This document shows positions 1 through 5,188 of a stretch of DNA of 5,188 nucleotides, piece after piece. The translations under genes were made by a program, and so were the position numbers. Position 1 is the first letter of the stretch. Each line of letters starts with the position of its first letter. This DNA is from Deltaproteobacteria bacterium (GTDB lineage: Bacteria; Bdellovibrionota; UBA1018; UBA923), in NCBI GenBank assembly GCA_016194725.1, contig JACQAW010000425.1, positions 1 to 5,188 of the forward strand. Direction: 5' to 3'. Below the pieces are notes generated by a model. It saw nothing but the letters and a program-made list of their open reading frames with translations, had not been told where the DNA came from and searched no databases.

Positions 1-1
1 C

Positions 2-445
2 ATTTCCGAGAAATGCATCGCGCTATACGCTACCGGACGCAACTTGCTACAGATCGCCCGGGAGACCGGCGTCCCTCGCCCTAACGTGCGACAGACACTC
101 ATCGAGGCGGGCGTTGCCATTCGTACCCACCATTCTCGGCCAGACGAGACCACAATCAAGGCCGAGAAGCTTCAAGTTGGTGTCACGCCGTTTGGCTATT
201 CTCGTCTGCGCGGCCGCCTCGTTGTGGAACCCAAAGAGATCGAGACCGTCCGCCTGATCCTGAATCTCTGGCAGGCGGGCCGGTCGCTTAGCGCCATCGC
301 CCAGCATCTCGACAGCCACGGATACAAAACCCGAAAGGGCGGGCGCTGGGAGCATTCTATCGTCCGCCACATTGTTTTGCGTCATAAAGACAACCCCGAC
401 CAAATTGAGGAGACCATATGGGAATCGACAAACTCATCCAGATAG
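2..445 (+). CDS. Serine-recombinase-type DNA-binding protein: HTH plus Recombinase domain (5' partial)
   Basis: The frame is open from the left edge with no stop, so the gene almost certainly starts upstream; an internal TTG at 44 would cut through the first helix-turn-helix and is not believable as a start. The visible part is 147 residues. Residues about 3-40 form a resolvase-like helix-turn-helix (ALYATGRNLLQIARETGVPR, then a recognition helix ending in EAGVAIR). Residues about 60-128 match the 'Recombinase' domain of large serine recombinases: PFGYSRLRGRLVVEP, then a helix with VRLILNLWQAGRSLSAIA, then HGYKTRKGGRW and a closing IVRHIVLR. By family knowledge this domain binds att-site DNA. 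The protein stops about 20 residues later, without the zinc ribbon and coiled coil of full-length large serine recombinases. Whether a catalytic serine domain exists is not visible. It could be a short recombinase, a truncated remnant, or a DNA-binding protein that has lost catalysis. Its 3' end overlaps the next gene by 28 bases. Confidence 0.8.
   Translation: MSEKCIALYATGRNLLQIARETGVPRPNVRQTLIEAGVAIRTHHSRPDETTIKAEKLQVGVTPFGYSRLRGRLVVEPKEIETVRLILNLWQAGRSLSAIAQHLDSHGYKTRKGGRWEHSIVRHIVLRHKDNPDQIEETIWESTNSSR
407..412 (+). promoter_or_regulatory. Ribosome binding site of the overlapping small gene
   Basis: GAGGAG lies inside the recombinase-like coding sequence, five bases before the ATG at 418. 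This is close to the ideal Shine-Dalgarno sequence and spacing, and it is the main evidence that the small overlapping frame is translated. Confidence 0.75.
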
Positions 446-588
446 CCGCCACGCTCGCCGTACTTGCCATATCGACAGGCCAGCTCCCCCGGATTCTGCA
501 TGCGGTTCGCGTGGCCGAGCTCAAGCTCATCCACGACTCCCGGGCCTCGGCCTGGGGACGTCCGATGCTGTTGCCACTGGCTAATTAG
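418..588 (+). CDS. Small single-pass membrane protein, unknown function, overlapping the upstream gene
   Basis: A 56-residue frame begins with ATG behind a strong GAGGAG site and ends with TAG at 586-588. It overlaps the 3' end of the recombinase-like gene by 28 bases, a layout typical of translational coupling. Residues about 6-24 (LIQIAATLAVLAISTGQLP) are a hydrophobic stretch suited to one membrane helix, with few charges before it. Residues about 25-45 could form an amphipathic helix rich in Leu, Ile, Val, Arg and Lys (VRVAELKLIHDS), followed by a short tail with SAWGRPMLLP. There is no cleavable signal-peptide pattern, so it is probably an inner-membrane protein with a short soluble tail. 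I do not recognise a family. Holin-like or other phage-type small proteins are possible but not supported by specific motifs. Confidence rests on the ribosome site, the overlap and the protein-like composition. Confidence 0.7.
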   Translation: MGIDKLIQIAATLAVLAISTGQLPRILHAVRVAELKLIHDSRASAWGRPMLLPLAN

Positions 589-740
589 CTCACTCCCGCA
601 CCCAAGGCTCGCTTTTTCCCAATGCAGCTTTGGCCTCTTGGCGTGGACGGTGGCCAGCGTTCACCGAGCGCAATATGATGCTTAAGGCCTTGGGAGCAGA
701 GGTGCAGCTCGAGTCCTGCCCGCCGCCAAAGTAGGTCTCC

Positions 741-769
741 CCTATCCCACCAAAATTCATCAGTATAAA
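741..769 (+). promoter_or_regulatory. Weak sigma70-like promoter candidate for the large exported gene
   Basis: TATAAA at 764-769 matches five of six bases of a -10 box, in the AT-rich part of the gap about 100 bases before the ATG. No good -35 box sits 16-18 bases upstream (741-746 reads CCTATC). A second possibility is an extended -10, TGCTAACAT at 785-793. Both are weak, so this is only the best guess. Confidence 0.2.
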
Positions 770-852
770 TCTTACCCTACCGGCTGCTAACATCGAAATT
801 AGACACCGTGGTTTGGGCCGCATCTCGCAGCCGCTCTTCGTGGAAGTTGTGT

Positions 853-859
853 GAAGGGA
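853..859 (+). promoter_or_regulatory. Ribosome binding site deciding the start at 867
   Basis: GAAGGGA lies seven bases before ATG 867 and is a moderate Shine-Dalgarno match. It favours 867 over the in-frame ATG at 900. The latter would also remove the basic n-region of the signal peptide. Confidence 0.55.
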
Positions 860-866
860 AATAACA

Positions 867-3800
867 ATGAAGCCAAGGCTCAATCGCGCATTCCATACGA
901 TGATTCAGATCGCTCTGCTTCTTTCGGTTGCCGGTATTCGCGCCTATCCATCCGATGCCGCGATCTGCGAGAAGCTCGGCCCCGCGGAGCTGGCCGATTT
1001 CAACTCCCTGGTCCGCGGCGATACCGCGCTGGCGTCAAGCATGCGGCAATTGTCAGAACTTGCCCTCGTGCTGAAGCTAGACAATACCTATGACGGCAAG
1101 GAGCGAATCACCCTCGAGAGCTTCGTCACCAAGGAAACAGGCATACAGCTGGGCTGGCTCGAAAACTTCGCTAGAGCCCTTGTAGGCTCGTGCACATTAA
1201 TTCGCGATGGTGGCAGTCCCAGCAGCCAGCTCGACAAACGGCGCACGCCCGAGCTCTATCGCAAAGCCCAGGCGCTGTGCGGCCCACCTGACCCGCAACG
1301 CAGCTGGATCAGCCTTGACGGAACCACGCCCCAGCCCGATTTCCACGGCTGGGTATCGGCCAAAAACAGGATTCGCGACCCCGATACGGGCGCATTGACC
1401 GCGCCGGACAGAGCCGCCGGTCTGTGCACCGGCTTTACTGGGCGAAAAAACATCGAGGACGTGATTGAAAATCTTTTTGTGTGTCTCGATGCCTTCCAGC
1501 TGAGCCTGTACGAGTACGACCACCAAAAAGAAAGCTACATCTTTGATACTCGGACTGGCGAGCCGAAACGAAAACAGCCGAGCGGCGAATTCGCGGCGTG
1601 CGTGCAAAGTTATCTCAAGCCCTCCGGTACGTCGAGCACGCCCGGCGGCAAATCCGAAGGCGTCAAAACCGAAACCCGGTCGCGATGCCTGCCTGCTGAC
1701 GTGGGCGACGGCGCCTGCAAGAAAAACGAATGCGTGCGCCGCTTCGCGGACGCGGCCAATGCCCGCGGCGCGCTGTTGCCTTCGATGCTTTCATCAAACG
1801 ATCTTTTCAAAGCCTATCATGAAGAACGCGATGCTTACCTTTACGCGACGACCAAAACGCAGGCGCGCGCTCTTGGCCGAGCCTTTGTGCTGGCGGCCTT
1901 TCAGCGCCACTGGGACTCGCCTCAGGCATACAACGGCAACCTGAATGGCTTTCTGGCCTCCTGTTCGAACCTCAGCCTGCGTGGCGAGCTCGGACGCATG
2001 GCCGAGCTCGGGCCCTTCAACGAAAATATTCAGGATCGATCTTATGACCCGCTTTTCGTGCAGCAGCGTGAGATGTCTGGCTCGAAAGGGCAACGGATGG
2101 TCGAGGCCGTAAAGCAGATCCAGGCTTTGCGAAGCCTCGTGGGCCTGCTCAATCATGATCTGGGCAGCGAGGAGGTAAGCACGTTGAATGTTCCCCACGC
2201 GGCGAGCTACGTTCCGGTATTGAAATACCTCGCGGATGCTCCCGTCCTGATCCGCTTCGGCAAGCACGCCCAATACCAGTGCAATATGTTCTCGACGATG
2301 ATGTCGCATGATCTGGTACCCAAGACGAGCAAGCTCATCACCGATGCCGACAGGGGAATTCGGCGGCTGCTTGGCGACGGTAAATTCAAAGCCACCGCAT
2401 TCTGCGGCGCTACCGACGAGAGCTGCCAGGCCCCACCCGCTTTCGAGCGTTATCTGAAAGAAACCGACCCGGAACGTTACGTAAAAATGGACGCATACGA
2501 GGCGCGCGGCGGCGACACCAGCCTGAACATGTTTCAGATCAGGCTTAGAGACTGGTGCTCGATGCGCTCCGACGCGGCCCAGGCGCTCACGGCGCTCGAG
2601 CTGCAAGTCGTCGCGATGAATCCGGCGCTAGCCCATGCGTGGAAGGACGCCGACGGTAAACCGGGTGCTCCGCTCTTTGACCGTCTGGCCCTGGCTACGA
2701 ACTTGAACGACGAGGAAAAGGCCAGGTTGGCAGCCCAAGAGGCAGATCAGGCTCTGGGGCCGATGCAAGAGGGTCTTGCGCGATACCTGCGCAGGCTCTG
2801 CGACGATCTCGACGGGCGCCGTCCCGAGAGCACATACATGGCGGTGCTGGACCGCCACTTTCTGGGCGACTTCGACTATTGCACGGACGTCACGCCGGGC
2901 GACGCGCTGGAGCGTCGCTTCGGATTGCCTTGCCGCGAGCGCGCCGAATTCCTGGGTTGCCGCCTGCGCAAAGAGGCCGAACGATGGCAGCACAAAAAGC
3001 AGCTTCCCGGCGCGATCTTTGAGGCCGTCAGTTTCGGCATCGACTCGGCCTTCGCCTACAGCATCATCTCGGGCGCGGTCGGCGCGGTTTTCACCCGCGC
3101 GGGAATCCTCGGCGGCGGTGCCGCCGGGCTTGGATTCGCCTATGGGAATTATCGGGTTTCGAAATCTCTTGCCGAGCACAACGAAGCGCAGTGGGTTGAT
3201 TACAACAGCGGCCGCGCGGGGGCCGTGCTTGAAGGGGTAAACAGCTACGTTGACGCTCTCAGCGCGCTCGCCGCAGCCCAGCCGAAAGCGCGCGCTTCCG
3301 ACTTCATCATTGGATTCGTGATCGGCGCCGCTTTGAGCGGAAAAAGCGAGCTTCCCGCAAATAGGGTTCCGCGCGAACTGGCAAACGGGCTTGCCAAATC
3401 CCTTGTCCACGATAGCAGCGGCGCGCAAGCCAAGGTCTTTCTGCTGGAGCAAGCCAAGAACGATCCTTCGCTTCTCGGTCGTTTGTTGAAAAACATGGAG
3501 CGTGCGCTGGGCTCACCGGCCCTGTCCGCCGGAATCGCGAAAGTCACGGAAGCGGGAACAAGCATCAGGCGGGCCATTTCGGAGACCCTGAACCGGAGAG
3601 GACGCGCCCAGGCCGAAGAGGTGCGTCGTATCCTTGACGAAAAAGCTGGCGAGAACGTCGCGGACTGGGAGGCTGACGTCATCCAGCGCATGAAATCCCG
3701 GCGCGCTTACCCCACGCTTGAAGAGCTCCTGGCGGTGATGGCCGCCAGATCGCCCAGTTTCCGGCAGGGACTGCTGGAGTTTCAGCAAGCTCAAGGCCTG

Positions 3801-4664
3801 ATGCGTTGGCGGGTGCTTACGCACTTTCTCGAGTATGTTCCCGGAGTGAACCCGAAAGTAACCTACGGCCGGCGCTTCTGGAGGCTCTGGCAAAAGCGCA
3901 TCCATGTTCCACGCAAGGGCTATATGAGCGCCGCGGATTTCGCGCACTTCACGGTCGAGCTCTCGAACGCGATGTTTCGCACGGCCCATCGTGAGCCGAA
4001 CTTCGCCCTGACCTGGCTTCGCGCTTTTGGCCAGGTGCGCGCCGAACCCGCGACCTGGAACGTGCTGCGTGCGTTCGCTGAAAAATTCCAGGACGGCTAC
4101 CGGGCGCGCCACCGCGCGCGCGTCGAGGGCGTGGCGCTCGAGGCATTCGGTAAGCCCCGCCCCGAGGTACTTTACGAATTTTATCGCTGGGGCATCGGGG
4201 ACACGGCCTACCGGCGCCTTTCCGCCGTGATTCGCGAGCGCAGGCTTGGCGCGGCGTTCGACAAAGACGCCATCTATCAGGCCGAGGCCGAAAAACTGGC
4301 TCTTGAGCTGGCGTTCGTGGTGCGCCCCGTGGTGTCCGGGCTCTTTCTGTACTGGACCGCGGCCGACGCCTATGAAGGATACGAGATCAAGAAACGGCAG
4401 GACGAGCTCGAAGACGACATCCGCAATCATCCGCGAAAGTACCTCGGCGACTATTCCCGCATCGACGCCGATCAGCTGCAAAACCTCACCGAGCAGCTGG
4501 ATTACCTTGCAATCGTGCGCGCCGAGCTGAAAGCCGATCTCGGCAAAAATCCGTCACCCATCGAAGCCGCCAATCTCAAAGCGTCGCTTGCGCGAATCGA
4601 CGCGAAGTTCGGGCGAATCGAACGGCTCAAGGCTGCCCTGAGTCGTGGAATTCTGGCGAAGTAA
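867..4664 (+). CDS. Large exported protein, 1265 residues, cysteine-rich N-terminal half and membrane-associated C-terminal half; unknown function
   Basis: Not recognised as a known family. The start at ATG 867 gives a Sec signal peptide: basic KPRLNR, hydrophobic core IQIALLLSVAGI, and probable cleavage after A26 (IRA, then YPSD). Residues 34-698 carry 18 cysteines (34, 109, 138, 187, 206, 245, 274, 284, 289, 366, 472, 513, 520, 564, 645, 672, 689, 698), an even number that suits disulfides in the periplasm or outside the cell. A Ser/Gly/Lys-rich linker lies near 253-272. Residues 699-1265 have no cysteine. Hydrophobic stretches follow at about 716-760, a hairpin-like pair in which G746, G750 and G754 form a GxxxGxxxG zipper, at 813-825, and at 1148-1166. 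A basic aromatic patch (YGRRFWRLWQKRIHVPRK, 1000-1017) lies between them, and the tail after 1170 is charged and probably coiled-coil. No catalytic motif such as HExxH or a Walker box is evident. A secreted pore-forming, toxin-like or envelope structural role is conceivable, as inference only. The downstream exported gene may be its partner. Confidence 0.9.
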   Translation: MKPRLNRAFHTMIQIALLLSVAGIRAYPSDAAICEKLGPAELADFNSLVRGDTALASSMRQLSELALVLKLDNTYDGKERITLESFVTKETGIQLGWLENFARALVGSCTLIRDGGSPSSQLDKRRTPELYRKAQALCGPPDPQRSWISLDGTTPQPDFHGWVSAKNRIRDPDTGALTAPDRAAGLCTGFTGRKNIEDVIENLFVCLDAFQLSLYEYDHQKESYIFDTRTGEPKRKQPSGEFAACVQSYLKPSGTSSTPGGKSEGVKTETRSRCLPADVGDGACKKNECVRRFADAANARGALLPSMLSSNDLFKAYHEERDAYLYATTKTQARALGRAFVLAAFQRHWDSPQAYNGNLNGFLASCSNLSLRGELGRMAELGPFNENIQDRSYDPLFVQQREMSGSKGQRMVEAVKQIQALRSLVGLLNHDLGSEEVSTLNVPHAASYVPVLKYLADAPVLIRFGKHAQYQCNMFSTMMSHDLVPKTSKLITDADRGIRRLLGDGKFKATAFCGATDESCQAPPAFERYLKETDPERYVKMDAYEARGGDTSLNMFQIRLRDWCSMRSDAAQALTALELQVVAMNPALAHAWKDADGKPGAPLFDRLALATNLNDEEKARLAAQEADQALGPMQEGLARYLRRLCDDLDGRRPESTYMAVLDRHFLGDFDYCTDVTPGDALERRFGLPCRERAEFLGCRLRKEAERWQHKKQLPGAIFEAVSFGIDSAFAYSIISGAVGAVFTRAGILGGGAAGLGFAYGNYRVSKSLAEHNEAQWVDYNSGRAGAVLEGVNSYVDALSALAAAQPKARASDFIIGFVIGAALSGKSELPANRVPRELANGLAKSLVHDSSGAQAKVFLLEQAKNDPSLLGRLLKNMERALGSPALSAGIAKVTEAGTSIRRAISETLNRRGRAQAEEVRRILDEKAGENVADWEADVIQRMKSRRAYPTLEELLAVMAARSPSFRQGLLEFQQAQGLMRWRVLTHFLEYVPGVNPKVTYGRRFWRLWQKRIHVPRKGYMSAADFAHFTVELSNAMFRTAHREPNFALTWLRAFGQVRAEPATWNVLRAFAEKFQDGYRARHRARVEGVALEAFGKPRPEVLYEFYRWGIGDTAYRRLSAVIRERRLGAAFDKDAIYQAEAEKLALELAFVVRPVVSGLFLYWTAADAYEGYEIKKRQDELEDDIRNHPRKYLGDYSRIDADQLQNLTEQLDYLAIVRAELKADLGKNPSPIEAANLKASLARIDAKFGRIERLKAALSRGILAK

Positions 4665-4673
4665 GTTCGATTA

Positions 4674-4719
4674 TTCCCGCCAAAAAATATCAGCTGCAAT
4701 ATTCGGCTATTTTTGGGAA
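4674..4719 (+). repeat. Imperfect inverted repeat (stem-loop) between the two exported-protein genes
   Basis: TTCCC (4674-4678) pairs with GGGAA (4715-4719), and AAAAATA (4683-4689) pairs with TATTTTT (4708-4714). A four-base bulge (4679-4682) lies on the left arm, and the 18-base loop contains the palindrome CAGCTG. The hairpin starts ten bases after the stop of the large gene and ends about 12 bases before the likely ribosome site of the next gene. It lacks a T-run after the stem, so it is not a standard intrinsic terminator. An mRNA-stabilising 3' end, attenuation between the two genes, or chance are all possible. Confidence 0.45.
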
Positions 4720-4730
4720 ATCCCGGACCC

Positions 4731-4739
4731 AAGGATGGA
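4731..4739 (+). promoter_or_regulatory. Ribosome binding site for the second exported gene
   Basis: AAGGATGGA lies upstream of ATG 4749. The GGA at 4737-4739 is nine bases from the start and AAGGA (4731-4735) is 13 bases away, so spacing is acceptable to long. Two other ATGs here (4735 and 4739) are in the wrong frames for the signal peptide. Confidence 0.45.
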
Positions 4740-4748
4740 TGTCATTTC

Positions 4749-5188
4749 ATGAAAAACTTTCAGCTTGGACTTGTTCTGTTAACGGTGCTCACTTCCCCAG
4801 CCGCGCGCGCGGCGGTGGTGGACGGGTTTTCCTGTGACCTGAGCCTCAAGGATAAGGGTGGAAAGATCCTGCTCCAAAGCTCGATGGAGCTGGCGGCGGC
4901 ACGCCGGCCCCTGAACGAAAGCCCAAGGCCCGGTGTGCTCCTGACGTCGGCAAATGCCGAGGGAAACGTGAAGGGAGCTTTGGAAAAGTTCAGCTTGAGC
5001 GCCTCGTTCCAACTCAGTTATCAGCATGCCGTCGAGCTCGACGCCTCGAGCAAGCCCGTTCAAGCGGCGCAGAGCCTCTGCTTCGCAATCGGATATGAAG
5101 TATGCGGACCAAGCTCCCACGGCTCTGCCACTGGCGCCGCCCCAGTAATGGACTGCAGCTGGTCCAGTATCTCTTGCGTCAGCACCGC
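4749..5188 (+). CDS. Exported cysteine-containing protein, unknown function (3' partial)
   Basis: The frame starts at ATG 4749 and stays open to the right edge, showing 146 residues. It begins with a clear Sec signal peptide: MKN, hydrophobic FQLGLVLLTVLTSP, and AARA with likely cleavage after A21 (A-R-A at -3 to -1). The mature part opens with VVDGFSCDLSLKDKGGKILL and continues with alternating polar and hydrophobic residues (KFSLSASFQLSYQHAVEL) that suggest beta strands. Cysteines are at 29, 111, 119, 136 and 143, compatible with disulfides in the periplasm or outside the cell. No lipobox is present, so it is not a lipoprotein. I do not recognise the family. It follows the large exported-protein gene in the same direction after 84 bases and could share its transcript, which would make it a candidate partner or co-secreted protein. 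The weakly placed ribosome site and the missing 3' end limit certainty. Confidence 0.8.
   Translation, partial: MKNFQLGLVLLTVLTSPAARAAVVDGFSCDLSLKDKGGKILLQSSMELAAARRPLNESPRPGVLLTSANAEGNVKGALEKFSLSASFQLSYQHAVELDASSKPVQAAQSLCFAIGYEVCGPSSHGSATGAAPVMDCSWSSISCVST

Larger units (their letters stand above)
589..866 (+). other. Intergenic region without a convincing gene
   Basis: This 278-base gap separates the small membrane gene from the large exported-protein gene. Open frames on both strands lack ribosome sites or recognisable protein features. A ten-base palindrome, GCTAATTAGC (580-589), covers the stop codon of the preceding gene, and AAGGCCTT (683-690) is another short palindrome. A 50-codon frame without a good start (585-734) may be chance or a decayed gene end. 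The stretch from about 740 to 800 is more AT-rich than its surroundings and is the most likely place for the promoter of the large gene. I see no clear intrinsic terminator: the T-run at 613-617 has no stem before it. Confidence 0.6.

Noticed and set aside
585..617. Resemblance to the E. coli lac promoter region (TTAGCTCACTC followed by GCACCC and AGGCT), raising the thought of a CRP site or vector contamination
   Set aside because: The left TGTGA half-site and the lac -35 and -10 boxes are absent, and the flanks do not match. An 11-base identity can arise by chance.
702..728. A sequence resembling the T-arm and CCA end of a tRNA or tmRNA (GCAG, CTCGAGTC, CTGC, then CCGCCGCCA), which would be a natural integration site
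   Set aside because: The stem is only four pairs with an eight-base loop. The spacing to CCA is too short, and no D-arm or anticodon arm can be folded upstream. A scan with a tRNA covariance model would settle it.
590..883. A 97-codon frame on the minus strand across the gap before the large gene
   Set aside because: It would start with TTG, has no ribosome site in front of it, overlaps the signal-peptide codons of the large gene and shows no recognisable protein features.
1445..1451. A AAA AAC slippery heptamer, correctly phased for -1 frameshifting within the large gene
   Set aside because: The -1 frame meets a TGA at 1466-1468 after five codons, and no clear downstream stimulatory structure is visible. 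It is more likely ordinary Lys-Asn coding.
1794..4481. Several long minus-strand frames (for example 1794-2606, 2628-3452 and 3513-4481) opposite the large gene
   Set aside because: They are antisense shadows of a high-GC coding sequence, with no ribosome sites and low-complexity, Arg/Ala-rich or improbable protein composition. The + strand frame is continuous for 1265 residues with a signal peptide.
4801..4812. A 12-base alternating CG palindrome (CCGCGCGCGCGG)
   Set aside because: It encodes the Ala-Arg-Ala end of the signal peptide, and GC-rich codons explain it fully.
1..5188. Search for CRISPR arrays, insertion-sequence ends, long direct repeats and rRNA
   Set aside because: Reading both strands showed no regularly spaced repeats, no transposase with terminal inverted repeats and no rRNA-like sequence.

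Overview
The window reads as bacterial chromosomal DNA of fairly high GC (roughly 58-60% by eye, not counted). The genes run on the + strand, have Shine-Dalgarno sites, and two of them begin with Sec signal peptides, so a diderm (Gram-negative-type) host is likely. Large unrecognised secreted proteins next to small cysteine-containing exported ones fit environmental Proteobacteria or Bdellovibrionota-like lineages. That placement is only an impression; nothing here fixes the taxonomy.

Layout. (1) Positions 2-445 hold the 3' part of a gene whose start lies left of the window. It encodes a resolvase-type helix-turn-helix followed by the DNA-binding 'Recombinase' domain of large serine recombinases, and ends without the usual zinc ribbon. 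(2) Positions 418-588 overlap its 3' end in another frame. They encode a 56-residue protein with one hydrophobic segment behind a very good ribosome binding site, so it is probably translationally coupled. (3) Positions 589-866 contain no convincing gene and only weak promoter-like sequence. (4) Positions 867-4664 encode a 1265-residue exported protein that I do not recognise. It has a signal peptide, about 670 residues carrying all 18 of its cysteines, a glycine-zipper hydrophobic hairpin, and a cysteine-free, Arg-rich, mostly helical C-terminal half with a late membrane segment and a charged tail. (5) After an 84-base gap with an imperfect stem-loop, positions 4749-5188 begin a second exported, cysteine-containing protein that runs off the right edge.

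How the parts may work together. The recombinase-like gene and the small membrane protein look like one small unit. The large protein and its downstream neighbour look like a second, cell-envelope unit, possibly one operon. Nothing in the sequence ties the two units functionally. Whether the recombinase-like module belongs to a mobile element depends on sequence to the left of the window. The features most likely to be new are the two-part architecture of the 1265-residue protein and the tiny overlapping membrane protein.
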